This document shows positions 6,444 to 12,305 of a DNA stretch of 27,199 nt, in pieces. A program made the translations under genes and the position numbers. Each line of letters opens with the position of its first letter. Position 1 is the stretch's first letter. The notes beneath the pieces were generated by a model. That model did not search any database and was not told where the DNA came from. It saw only the letters and a list, made by a program, of their open reading frames with translations. This DNA comes from a virus, in IMG/VR virus record IMGVR_UViG_3300042907_000977, positions 1-27,199 of that record; one strand, written 5' to 3'.

Positions 6444-6713
6444 ATGACAGCGTACAGGCTACACATCGACATCGCCATGCCTTTGAGTGAAGCAGAAGCA
6501 CTCGTGGTTTCCCAAACCGTGATTGCTGCACTTCAATCCCCTCATCTCCTTGAGGAACTTCGGAGCCGCGAAGTTCCCTCTATTAACTACCGTCTTGGTC
6601 ACGATACGGATCGAGGGAAGAGCAACTACTTCCTGAAGACCCCTAGTGGTCATGTCACCAACAAGAAAAGTCGAGTTGCAATTACCGAGGATACCCATGA
6701 AGAAGTCAATTAA
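6444..6713 (+). CDS. Unidentified small early protein
   Basis: 89 residues, first gene after a good promoter, with TAAGGAG eight bases before the ATG. The N-terminal part (YRLHIDIAMPLSEAEALVVSQTVIAAL) suggests a strand followed by an amphipathic helix; the C-terminus is Lys/Arg rich. The next gene starts inside its last codons. No family is recognised. Confidence 0.65.
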   Translation: MTAYRLHIDIAMPLSEAEALVVSQTVIAALQSPHLLEELRSREVPSINYRLGHDTDRGKSNYFLKTPSGHVTNKKSRVAITEDTHEEVN

Positions 6714-6918
6714 GTCTGCTCCAAAGAAGTCTACCAAGAAGTCCACTAAGACCGCTCCATCTACTCTATATGTGAATACTGAACTAGAAGCAATTGCTGT
6801 GAGTGTAATGCTGTCGGTTGCATTGGTGATTGCCCTTGTCTCCGCACCTTTGGTTCCTGCAATGTGCATCACAGGACTTGTTGCTGCTTCATTCTTGATT
6901 GCATCAATTCATCGTTAA
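6697..6918 (+). CDS. Small membrane protein with a basic N-terminus
   Basis: 73 residues from the ATG at 6697 (CCGAGG upstream), overlapping the previous gene by 17 bases. Residues 1-22 are Lys-rich with SAPKKSTKKSTK repeats. The C-terminal half is hydrophobic (VSVMLSVALVIALVSAPLVP, then ITGLVAASFLIASI), consistent with two membrane spans. The positive N-terminus would stay in the cytoplasm. Function unknown; it resembles in layout the Lys-rich tail-anchored protein at 9745. Confidence 0.65.
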   Translation: MKKSIKSAPKKSTKKSTKTAPSTLYVNTELEAIAVSVMLSVALVIALVSAPLVPAMCITGLVAASFLIASIHR

Positions 6919-7044
6919 ATTTTTTGGGCGGTGGGCGGACGGCTCCGCAGATCCGCTTATATCGGATTCAATCAGGATCGACACCTGAACCGCCTATTTT
7001 ACTACTTCACCTCCGTCTGATTGCCTACTCACCTTGGACACGCT

Positions 7045-7323
7045 ATGAACGAAAACGAATTCTTAAATTACGAGTCTGATACCGAAACCGATCAAATTGC
7101 TTTTATTGACTACGAAGGAATGGGATTGTGGATTTTTGGAATTCATCACGGCGCAAGTGTAAAGCCTGAATTTGAAACTTCCGAGATCGTGGATCGGGAT
7201 TCCGATCTAAATAAGTTGGTGGGACGAGCAGTTCGTGATTGGGGTGTTGATCCCCGTGAATTGTGGGTTTCACCGTGTGCGCGAGAAATTGCTGTTCTCG
7301 CCTTGACAGGAATGAAAATCTAA
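7045..7323 (+). CDS. Unidentified small acidic protein
   Basis: 92 residues. I prefer the ATG at 7045; no strong ribosome site is visible, so the start is uncertain, and an in-frame TTG at 7021 is possible. The sequence IAFIDYEGMGLWIFGIHHG looks like two strands, followed by an acidic helix and LVGRAVRDWGVDPRELWV. No family is recognised. The following RHH-like gene starts 14 bases after the stop. Confidence 0.6.
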   Translation: MNENEFLNYESDTETDQIAFIDYEGMGLWIFGIHHGASVKPEFETSEIVDRDSDLNKLVGRAVRDWGVDPRELWVSPCAREIAVLALTGMKI

Positions 7324-7337
7324 CGGAGCACTACATT

Positions 7338-7544
7338 ATGAGTACACCCAAGAAGCCCATGCAGATCACCCTTACGCTGAATATTAGCGACACGGTGTTT
7401 CTAAAGATTGCAAAGTTGGCGCACGACACCAACACCACATTCAATCAACAGATTAATCGTATTGTGCAGGAAGGTATTTCTCGCGTTGGCGAGACTGCTA
7501 CTGCACCCACTGTGCCTACTACCGTTTCTACTCATACTTTTTGA
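7338..7544 (+). CDS. Possible ribbon-helix-helix DNA-binding protein
   Basis: 68 residues from the ATG at 7338 behind ACGGAG. Residues 9-50 fit a ribbon-helix-helix outline: a short strand (QITLTLNIS), a first helix (VFLKIAKLAHDTNTT) and a second helix (FNQQINRIVQEGISRV). The remainder is a Thr/Pro-rich tail. RHH proteins of this size act as dimers on operator DNA. The call rests on pattern and spacing only, so it is tentative. Confidence 0.55.
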   Translation: MSTPKKPMQITLTLNISDTVFLKIAKLAHDTNTTFNQQINRIVQEGISRVGETATAPTVPTTVSTHTF

Positions 7545-7546
7545 AC

Positions 7547-7615
7547 GGTACGCCATGCACGGAATCATTTATGGATTTGGAGACGACTACTCACATGGGG
7601 GTACGCCATGCACGG
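7547..7615 (+). repeat. 16-bp direct repeat spanning two start codons
   Basis: GGTACGCCATGCACGG occurs at 7547-7562 and again, identical, at 7600-7615. Each copy contains an ATG (7555 and 7608), and the two ATGs open different reading frames. Confidence 0.8.
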
Positions 7616-7811
7616 GAAAGACGAAGCCGAATTGGAAGCCCTTCGGGACTTGGCGAAAGCCGTTGCTGAATTACGCGGAGGGTTGCCGCCACTTGAACGG
7701 TTCAGGCGTGATCGCGGAGGGGCATTGGAATACTCCCCTCACACCCTCTCTCTATTCCGATCCGCTTGGAGAAAATTAAATGTCTGCAAAAAATTTCATA
7801 CAAGCGAGTAA
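7608..7811 (+). CDS. Unidentified small charged protein
   Basis: 67 residues from the ATG in the second copy of the 16-bp repeat. The N-terminal part (DEAELEALRDLAKAVAELRG) is a convincing amphipathic helix, the rest is Arg-rich. A second frame starting at 7555 in the first repeat overlaps it and would give 74 residues rich in Gly, Pro and Trp. I favour the 7608 frame because of its natural helix and because its stop abuts the next gene. A GGGGG run is the only ribosome-site candidate. Confidence 0.5.
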   Translation: MHGKDEAELEALRDLAKAVAELRGGLPPLERFRRDRGGALEYSPHTLSLFRSAWRKLNVCKKFHTSE

Positions 7812-7814
7812 TGA

Positions 7815-7997
7815 ATGTCTAGAAAACACGCAGCAGGAAAAGGCGACTCCTATCGCAAGGTTGATCGCGTGGCTTGGGAGAGTGGGTGGGAAGCCGCCTT
7901 TGGCTCCAAAGGATCTGCCCCCAAGCGGAACCGTAATAAACGGAAGAATGGGGGGACGAGAAATCCACCGAAAGATTCTTCTGCGGGTAATGCATAA
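7815..7997 (+). CDS. Small conserved phage protein (HAAGKGD type)
   Basis: 60 residues. The opening MSRKHAAGKGDSYRKVDRVA followed by WESGWEAAFG matches a very common short phage protein pattern (MSxKHAAGKGDxxRPV...W...FG) whose function is unknown to me. The C-terminal half is Lys/Arg/Gly rich. It begins three bases after the previous stop and overlaps the next start. A longer frame from 7780 covers the same bases, but its first 70 codons are best explained as a shadow of this gene. Confidence 0.65.
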   Translation: MSRKHAAGKGDSYRKVDRVAWESGWEAAFGSKGSAPKRNRNKRKNGGTRNPPKDSSAGNA

Positions 7998-8223
7998 TTT
8001 AAGTGAAGAGTACTACGGAGCAGGATGGATTGTAGGACTAGAACACTACCTGTGGCACATGGCTCTGCGGCAGAGTACCGAAGAAGGACAAATTCTTCTG
8101 TACTGCGCGGAAACAAGTGGCGGGTGGTGGATGTGGGATGACTCTCAAGGAGGACCGCTGTTTGTTCCTCTTGCTGTGTGGCGCACCGCTTACAATGAAA
8201 ACGAAATGGCTTTACCAATATGA
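7990..8223 (+). CDS. Unidentified Trp-rich small protein
   Basis: 77 residues from the ATG at 7990, which overlaps the end of the HAAGKGD gene by eight bases. An in-frame ATG at 7780 would add 70 residues that overlap that gene and look unnatural. The protein contains AGWIVGLEHYLWHMAL and ETSGGWWMWDDSQGGPLFV, a Trp-rich pattern suggesting a compact beta domain. Its stop overlaps the next start (ATGA). Function unknown. Confidence 0.5.
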   Translation: MHNLSEEYYGAGWIVGLEHYLWHMALRQSTEEGQILLYCAETSGGWWMWDDSQGGPLFVPLAVWRTAYNENEMALPI

Positions 8224-8552
8224 CCGCAGAAAATTCAAAAACTCAGTGGTCGTGGCGCAACCGATACGGTCAAGAGCGCATCACCACAAAAACAGGTGAG
8301 AACACTTTTACTGTTGAAGGCGCAAGTGCGTTTATTCGTTCTGCGTGGATGGAAAACGAACCTGGTGTGATTGACTTTGTAGACTTTGAAGGTGGACCGT
8401 TTATTTGTGTGCGGTCTTCCATGTGGGAATACGGTGTTACAGGGGAAGACCGTGAGCGGGTTGTAAAGAGTGTGGCTATGTCGGCACTCAATGTAGAACT
8501 CGGCGAATTGCGGACAAGTGATTGGACTCGCGTTGAACTCACTGTTGCATAA
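8220..8552 (+). CDS. Unidentified small protein upstream of the tmRNA
   Basis: 110 residues, coupled to the previous gene by an ATGA overlap. It contains GVIDFVDFEGGPFICVRSSM, faintly similar to IAFIDYEGMGLWIFG of the gene at 7045, which might reflect old paralogy. The C-terminal half carries an amphipathic helix (RERVVKSVAMSALNVELGEL). No family is recognised. An ATAAATA box overlaps its stop and may start the tmRNA transcript. Confidence 0.65.
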   Translation: MTAENSKTQWSWRNRYGQERITTKTGENTFTVEGASAFIRSAWMENEPGVIDFVDFEGGPFICVRSSMWEYGVTGEDRERVVKSVAMSALNVELGELRTSDWTRVELTVA

Positions 8553-8555
8553 ATA
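8549..8555 (+). promoter_or_regulatory. Late-promoter-like box (ATAAATA) before the tmRNA
   Basis: ATAAATA matches the core of the T4 late promoter and lies about 15-20 bases before the first foldable base of the tmRNA, the distance expected for a T4 late start site. It would link tmRNA expression to late transcription. Confidence 0.4.
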
Positions 8556-8568
8556 ACTTTTGGTATTG

Positions 8569-8815
8569 TTGATCTCGGAATGAAATCCGTACAAGACGGG
8601 GGTTCGAATCCCCCCGACTCCATTAGCCTAATCTAGAGCACCTGTAAAACTACGGGGTCGAAAGGAATAGATTGGCGAAGAGTAAGGATGAAGGAGATAC
8701 CCGACACGGGTAACAAGTGTCGTAAATAAACCGTTGCAAACCATGATTGCTAACCAATTAGCAATGGCGGCTTAAAGCCGTGGGGACTAGCCCTCCCGCA
8801 TCTGAAAGGGCTGAA
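8569..8815 (+). ncRNA. ssrA: Circularly permuted (two-piece) tmRNA
   Basis: tmRNA rescues stalled ribosomes by acting as tRNA-Ala and as a short mRNA for a degradation tag. Here the acceptor piece comes first (about 8569-8622), with T arm GGGGG-TTCGAAT-CCCCC (8598-8614) and acceptor strand CGACTCC-A. After a spacer (8623-8653) the coding piece begins with GGGGTCG (8654). The seven-pair acceptor stem forms across the two pieces with a G:U at pair three, the alanine identity element. H2 pairs GTAAGGAT (8682-8689) with ATCCGTAC (8585-8592), and GAGAT with ATCTC. An H-type pseudoknot lies at 8699-8721 (ACCC/GGGT with GACAC/GTGTC). The tag frame ends ...ANQLAMAA then TAA (8773-8775), with the stop in a hairpin loop. 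CCA is not encoded. The resume codon is uncertain (8722-8733). Confidence 0.9.
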
Positions 8816-8817
8816 AG

Positions 8818-8839
8818 GGGAGTCGCAAGGCTCCCTTTT
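8818..8839 (+). terminator. Terminator of the tmRNA
   Basis: GGGAGTC-GCAA-GGCTCCC followed by TTTT. The GNRA loop and U tract fit a Rho-independent terminator. The 5' G-rich strand could alternatively pair with CTCCC (8793-8797) as a tmRNA pseudoknot. Confidence 0.8.
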
Positions 8840-8871
8840 CCATTTATACATACAATACAAGGAGATCGCGC

Positions 8872-9120
8872 ATGAGTTACCTATTCAACGAAGCAATACC
8901 ATTTGGTGGCACAGGTGGGCAATTTGGCGGCAAGAACAAAGGCGTTCTGCTCACCAATACTACGAGTAGTGGAAATACTGTAGACATTTACACCTACAAG
9001 GCTAACGGCACAACACTTTCAAATCGTGTTAGCCTGATGGGCAATGAGTCTAAGATTTTTCAGATTCGTGCATGGGGTATTTCCTGTGGTGCTGGCATCA
9101 CGGGTGCGCTGCTCTCGTAA
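8872..9120 (+). CDS. Small beta-rich protein, possibly virion-associated
   Basis: 82 residues behind AAGGAG. It is rich in Gly, Thr and Asn with alternating strands (KGVLLTNTTSSGNTVDIYTY, SLMGNESKIFQIRAWGIS), resembling small decoration or fibre-associated proteins of marine phages. No Lys/Arg-rich or membrane segment is present. It lies alone between the tmRNA terminator and the tRNA promoter. The structural role is a guess from composition. Confidence 0.6.
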   Translation: MSYLFNEAIPFGGTGGQFGGKNKGVLLTNTTSSGNTVDIYTYKANGTTLSNRVSLMGNESKIFQIRAWGISCGAGITGALLS

Positions 9121-9147
9121 TTAAATAATTGAGATGGGGTTGCTCCC

Positions 9148-9175
9148 TTGACACTCTCGCCACACACGCTATACT
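9148..9175 (+). promoter_or_regulatory. Consensus promoter ahead of tRNA-Gly
   Basis: TTGACA (9148-9153), 16-base spacer, TATACT (9170-9175). It drives tRNA-Gly and the following tRNA-like gene; an ATG at 9182 lies six bases past the -10 box. Confidence 0.85.
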
Positions 9176-9224
9176 GTGTGCATGGCAAAGAGAATTCTGT
9201 ATCACATTAAAGTAGATGCAATAC

Positions 9225-9296
9225 GCGGGTGTCGTATAGCGGCTATTACGCGGGTTTTCCAAACCCGTCACGAGAGTTCGATTCTCTCCTCCCGCA
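9225..9296 (+). tRNA. tRNA-Gly (UCC)
   Basis: 72 bases. The acceptor GCGGGTG pairs with CTCCCGC (one T:T mismatch), the anticodon stem CGGGT/ACCCG holds loop TTTCCAA (anticodon TCC), and the T arm is GAGAG-TTCGATT-CTCTC. CCA is not encoded; the discriminator is A. Confidence 0.9.
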
Positions 9297-9298
9297 TT

Positions 9299-9364
9299 GT
9301 AGGTATGATGTAAATGGAAACATTCCACTTCGTGGATATGCAAGTTCGAATCCTGCTACCTACA
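9299..9364 (+). tRNA. tRNA-like gene with an abnormal anticodon arm
   Basis: Only 66 bases, starting two bases after tRNA-Gly. The acceptor GTAGGTA/TACCTAC is perfect, the D stem ATGT/ACAT is perfect with GG in the loop, and the T arm GCAAG-TTCGAAT-CCTGC is nearly perfect. Between D stem and T arm only 16 bases remain, folding as CCAC-TTC-GTGG, so a normal seven-base anticodon loop is missing. It may be a degenerate tRNA, or a tRNA mimic of unknown use. Confidence 0.55.
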
Positions 9365-9406
9365 CCTAATTAAACCGAGTTATATTAGCACTACAGGAAA
9401 CCGTAT

Positions 9407-9637
9407 ATGAGCAAGCGAGAACTAAAGCAAAACATGGATTTGTTTATTACAATTAATCCACACCACCCTGATGAGCCAGCACTCCACATCAGGGGAGTGG
9501 ACACTCACGAACAGGCAGATACATATAATGTTGATGAGGTGGAAGACCTTATTGACCGACTTCATGTAGTGCTTGGTGAAATGCTTCACAAGCAGAAAAT
9601 CATGGAGTTAAATAAAACTCCATCGCTTTGGGATTAA
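9407..9637 (+). CDS. Unidentified small acidic protein
   Basis: 76 residues, preceded by CAGGAAA. The sequence MDLFITINPHHPDEPALHIR looks like a strand pair, and NVDEVEDLIDRLHVVLGEMLHKQK an amphipathic helix. It lies between two tRNA genes. Function unknown. Confidence 0.6.
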   Translation: MSKRELKQNMDLFITINPHHPDEPALHIRGVDTHEQADTYNVDEVEDLIDRLHVVLGEMLHKQKIMELNKTPSLWD

Positions 9638-9652
9638 ATATATTCGCCCATC

Positions 9653-9725
9653 GCCTTGGTAATTCAGTTGGCAGAATAACGAACTTTTAATTCGTAAGCC
9701 GTGGGTTCGAGTCCCACCCAAGGCA
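9653..9725 (+). tRNA. tRNA-Lys (UUU)
   Basis: 73 bases. Acceptor GCCTTGG/CCAAGGC is perfect, the anticodon stem ACGAA/TTCGT holds loop CTTTTAA (anticodon TTT), T arm GTGGG-TTCGAGT-CCCAC. CCA is not encoded. Confidence 0.93.
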
Positions 9726-9744
9726 CAATACACAGGAACCGCAC

Positions 9745-10194
9745 ATGGCAAAGAAGACAAAGAAACTCGTCAGTAAACGAATCAAACCAGTGGTTGCCCC
9801 CAAGGCTCCCAAGGCTCCCAAGGCTACCCGCAAGCCCTACACGAAGGCTGTGAAGCCCGTAGAAGCCCCTGTAGAAGCCCCTGTGGTTGTGGTTACCACC
9901 GAACCCGCTGTACAGACGCTGTTACAGGTAGAGCCAACGGACAAGCCTTTAAATATTACATGGAATTATCCTGTTGAATATACCAAAGTCAGCAAAGACG
10001 AACCGCTGGTGGACGAGGTATTGAATTACAGTACTTCAGTAATTTCCAAGGTGAAATCATTCTTTAATAAGTCTGATTATATTACTGATATTCGTGATGC
10101 TGCGTTTGCACATCCTCTGATCTTTGGTGTACTGTTTGCTGTTGCACTATTTGCATTCTCTGCACTTGTGTACGCAGTCATTGGTCTGTATTGA
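9745..10194 (+). CDS. Basic Pro/Ala-rich protein with a C-terminal membrane anchor
   Basis: 149 residues. The N-terminal 45 residues are Lys/Pro/Ala rich with short tandem units (PKAPKAPKA, VEAPVEAP), like histone-H1-type tails or periplasm-spanning linkers. The last 30 residues form a hydrophobic helix (PLIFGVLFAVALFAFSALVY), so the protein is tail-anchored. The start follows CAGGAACCG. It lies directly after tRNA-Lys, perhaps on the same transcript. A role in bridging nucleoid and membrane is possible but not shown. Confidence 0.65.
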   Translation: MAKKTKKLVSKRIKPVVAPKAPKAPKATRKPYTKAVKPVEAPVEAPVVVVTTEPAVQTLLQVEPTDKPLNITWNYPVEYTKVSKDEPLVDEVLNYSTSVISKVKSFFNKSDYITDIRDAAFAHPLIFGVLFAVALFAFSALVYAVIGLY

Positions 10195-10236
10195 AATATT
10201 GAGTCAAATCAAATATAGAAATATCAGCACTACCCA

Positions 10237-10265
10237 TTGACAGTACATACTAAGCGTGTTACAAT
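10237..10265 (+). promoter_or_regulatory. Consensus sigma70-like promoter
   Basis: TTGACA (10237-10242), 17-base spacer, TACAAT (10260-10265). The predicted start near 10272 gives a 70-base leader that can fold as a pseudoknot. Confidence 0.9.
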
Positions 10266-10286
10266 TAGGACATCGAAACGCAGAAT

Positions 10287-10328
10287 GATGTTGGGCTGAC
10301 ATCCGATGCGTAAACTTTCTAAAGCCCA
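10287..10328 (+). promoter_or_regulatory. Potential H-type pseudoknot in the leader of the gene at 10345
   Basis: GATGT (10287-10291) pairs with ACATC (10299-10303). The loop base run TGGGCT (10292-10297) is complementary to AGCCCA (10323-10328), which ends five bases before the ribosome site GGAG. Such a fold could control translation. Confidence 0.5.
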
Positions 10329-10344
10329 CTATTGGAGATTTGCA

Positions 10345-10620
10345 ATGGCTACTAAGACTCTCAGCAATCGTCGTCGTGTTCTCAACTTCCTCGCCGCTGG
10401 CAACAGCCTGACTTCCGCTCAGGCTGCTACGAAGTTCGGTGTGAAGAACTTCCGCGCCATGATCAGCGACATTCGTTCGCAGGTCGAAGCGTTTGGTAAT
10501 TGGGAAGTCGTTAGCACCGTTAAGAACGGCAAGACGATTTACAGCATGGAAGACACCCACGAGGGTGATCGTACCTATGCTTTCAAGCAGGACGGTACGC
10601 GCTACATGGTCAATGCCTAA
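10345..10620 (+). CDS. Small helix-turn-helix-like DNA-binding protein
   Basis: 91 residues from the ATG at 10345, eight bases after TTGGAG; an in-frame ATG at 10306 has no ribosome site. Residues 8-42 (RRRVLNFLAAGNSLTSAQAA, then KFGVKNFRAMISDIR) fit a winged helix-turn-helix in which a helix, turn and recognition helix are followed by a short wing (GKTIYSME). The start is served by a consensus promoter and a structured leader, suggesting strong, controlled expression. It may be an early regulator. A terminator follows at once, so it is a single-gene unit. Confidence 0.7.
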   Translation: MATKTLSNRRRVLNFLAAGNSLTSAQAATKFGVKNFRAMISDIRSQVEAFGNWEVVSTVKNGKTIYSMEDTHEGDRTYAFKQDGTRYMVNA

Positions 10621-10645
10621 TCATTGACTAATTACTTGCCCTTGG

Positions 10646-10680
10646 GGGTGGCTGCGACCGATTGGCGTAGCCACCCTTTT
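10646..10680 (+). terminator. Rho-independent terminator
   Basis: GGGTGGCT (10646-10653) pairs with AGCCACCC (10669-10676), followed by TTTT. It closes the HTH gene unit. Confidence 0.9.
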
Positions 10681-10711
10681 GGGTTTATATACTCTTTATG
10701 AAAGGTTTAGC

Positions 10712-11113
10712 ATGAATAAGTCATCTGTTTTTGTTGCGTATGCGGCTTTGTGCGTTGCAGGTTTTGCAGGTATTGCTTTGCTTGGAGTAACAGGCAAGAG
10801 TGATGATGTTCACGCAATCACTGCATTCTTTGCGTTCTATGGATTTCTGTGCACCACTGGTCTTTTCTATGTGACGGCAAAGCAGAAGGCAACCATTGAT
10901 GCCATGACTGCACGAACCGACTCTATGCACGACACAATGTTCACCTTGAGTGAACAAAATAATGAGGACGCGGTTCGATGTGTTGATGAACTTCGTTCGG
11001 ATATTGAACGCCGAATTGACGGTTTAGAAAATTTTGAACTGTCTAATATTTGGCGCAGCATTGAGGATTTGCAGAACGCAGATGCTGATGCAAAGTGCGG
11101 CTCTAAGAAGTAA
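10712..11113 (+). CDS. Membrane protein with two spans and a coiled-coil tail
   Basis: 133 residues from the ATG at 10712; AAAGG lies upstream. Two hydrophobic helices (VFVAYAALCVAGFAGIALLG and ITAFFAFYGFLCTTGLFYV) are followed by a long charged helical tail (EDAVRCVDELRSDIERRIDG). The layout, two spans and then a cytoplasmic coiled coil, is seen in small phage membrane proteins of unknown role. It may share a promoter near TATACT (10688-10693), but the -35 box is poor. Confidence 0.65.
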   Translation: MNKSSVFVAYAALCVAGFAGIALLGVTGKSDDVHAITAFFAFYGFLCTTGLFYVTAKQKATIDAMTARTDSMHDTMFTLSEQNNEDAVRCVDELRSDIERRIDGLENFELSNIWRSIEDLQNADADAKCGSKK

Positions 11114-11124
11114 ATTTTAATATT

Positions 11125-11172
11125 GCGGTGCAGCGTCAGGGCTGTTGGGGGGTTCGATTCCCCTTCCACCGT
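11125..11172 (+). pseudogene. tRNA 3'-half fragment
   Basis: A canonical T arm (GGGGG-TTCGATT-CCCCT) and an acceptor-like CACCG pair with CGGTG 48 bases upstream, but there is no room for D and anticodon arms. It looks like a decayed tRNA or a deliberate tRNA-like hairpin. Confidence 0.45.
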
Positions 11173-11214
11173 TTTTGGTATGGATTGCGGCTTGCCTTAC
11201 AGGGTGAAACTACG

Positions 11215-11221
11215 CTAAATA
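11215..11221 (+). promoter_or_regulatory. Late-promoter-like box (CTAAATA)
   Basis: CTAAATA lies 31 bases before the ATG at 11253, with AAAGGAG in between. The same box precedes the gene at 12120 and gp33. Confidence 0.4.
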
Positions 11222-11252
11222 GTGGTTAGACACCCAAAGGAGATCTAGTTAC

Positions 11253-12089
11253 ATGAAAAAGTTTACACAATATCTTGATGCCACGGCACTAAATGAATCG
11301 CTAAACAACAAAGAGATTACGGAAACTCCACTTGTTGAATCAAAACTGTCTCGTGTTTTCCAATATGTGGAAGACGATAAGCGTGACTTTGGAATTGTGA
11401 GCGCATCGCGTGGTGCTAATTCCGCAGAACAAAACAAAGCCAAACACGAAGAACTCAAGAAGGCGATTCGCGCTATGGGTTACGGCTACATTGAACTGCG
11501 TGGTGGCTACAAGGGTGACGAAGGTGTTGTTGAAGAACTCAGCATACTTGTTCCCAACATCAAGAAAAATCAAATCCTTTCGCTTGGACGCACATTTGGA
11601 CAGCACTCTGTGATGTACAAGAACGATCAGGACTTTTACTATATTGGCACAAACGAAGAAGCAGGTATTGGCAAGGTTCTTATGAGGTTTAAGAAGGGTG
11701 AAGGACAAGAGAATCTTGAACTTGCAAAGCACAAGGTTGTAGACTTCTTCTCTCAATTAAAGAAGGGCGCACACTCAGACAAGAAGTTTGTTTTCAAGGC
11801 GAAAGACGAAACTCCCGCTGAAGGAGGAGAATCTTCTGCTGATCAACACGCTGCATCCACTCACAAAGCAGGTGATGTGTGGAAAACTTCTAGTGGGTTG
11901 TGGGGCGGCAAGAATTCACAGGGCGAATACGAATACTTTGATGATCAGCCAGCGGCAAAGAAGTACGCGAAAAACACTAAAAAGGGCTTAAAGATTCAAG
12001 AACGCGAAGAGTGGAGTTTTTCAAAGGCTGCATATTTGAGAAGAGGCGAAGACCCCAAGTGGATAACAATTTATGAGGACTTGTCGTAA
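11253..12089 (+). CDS. DUF3293-like conserved phage protein
   Basis: 278 residues behind AAAGGAG. Residues ~30-140 match the outline of DUF3293-type proteins: FGIVSASRGANSAEQNKAKH (the SA...N motif), an AIRAMGYGYIELRGGYKG strand-turn, EELSILVPN, and ILSLGRTFGQHSVMYKN. The C-terminal third is Lys/Gln-rich with a lower-complexity linker and ends in WITIYEDLS. Such proteins occur in marine T4-like phages, and their function is unknown. A CTAAATA box upstream suggests late expression. The domain call is from pattern memory. Confidence 0.65.
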   Translation: MKKFTQYLDATALNESLNNKEITETPLVESKLSRVFQYVEDDKRDFGIVSASRGANSAEQNKAKHEELKKAIRAMGYGYIELRGGYKGDEGVVEELSILVPNIKKNQILSLGRTFGQHSVMYKNDQDFYYIGTNEEAGIGKVLMRFKKGEGQENLELAKHKVVDFFSQLKKGAHSDKKFVFKAKDETPAEGGESSADQHAASTHKAGDVWKTSSGLWGGKNSQGEYEYFDDQPAAKKYAKNTKKGLKIQEREEWSFSKAAYLRRGEDPKWITIYEDLS

Positions 12090-12097
12090 ATCAATTA

Positions 12098-12104
12098 CTA
12101 AATA
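12098..12104 (+). promoter_or_regulatory. Late-promoter-like box (CTAAATA)
   Basis: CTAAATA lies 15 bases before the ATG at 12120, in the short gap after the preceding stop. Confidence 0.35.
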
Positions 12105-12119
12105 AGTGTGGAGGGCTAT

Positions 12120-12248
12120 ATGCCTAAAAACACAAATAATAAAAAAGCATTGAGTAAATCATTGCTAAAGAACGCAATAGAAAAATTGCGTACTGATGCT
12201 GTTGATAAGACACGCAGTTCGGTCAAATCAAATAAACAATCATCGTGA
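12120..12248 (+). CDS. Very small basic protein
   Basis: 42 residues, read directly, with GGAGGG upstream of the ATG. The product is Lys/Asn/Ser rich (KNTNNKKALSKSLLKNAIEK), predicted helical in the middle. No family. A promoter follows right after its stop. Confidence 0.55.
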   Translation: MPKNTNNKKALSKSLLKNAIEKLRTDAVDKTRSSVKSNKQSS

Positions 12249-12255
12249 TTGTGTG

Positions 12256-12283
12256 TTGACTCCTCCCGTGGTTTTGCTACAAT
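12256..12283 (+). promoter_or_regulatory. Sigma70-like promoter
   Basis: TTGACT (12256-12261), 16-base spacer, TACAAT (12278-12283). It drives the exported Gly-rich protein at 12306, which has AAAGGAG in its leader. Confidence 0.85.
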
Positions 12284-12305
12284 AAGGTCTTGAAAGGAGT
12301 TCGTA

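Noticed and set aside
7555-7779. Alternative 74-codon frame from the first copy of the 16-bp repeat
   Set aside because: Its Gly/Pro/Trp-rich composition looks like an out-of-frame reading of the helical protein at 7608; kept only as an alternative.
7780-7989. N-terminal extension of the gene at 7990
   Set aside because: It overlaps the recognisable HAAGKGD-type gene in another frame and its own sequence has no plausible features.
9182-9313. A 43-codon frame starting six bases after a -10 box (MAKRILYHIKVDA...)
   Set aside because: It runs straight through tRNA-Gly into the next tRNA-like gene. It may be a relic of a leaderless gene but is not supported as a working CDS.
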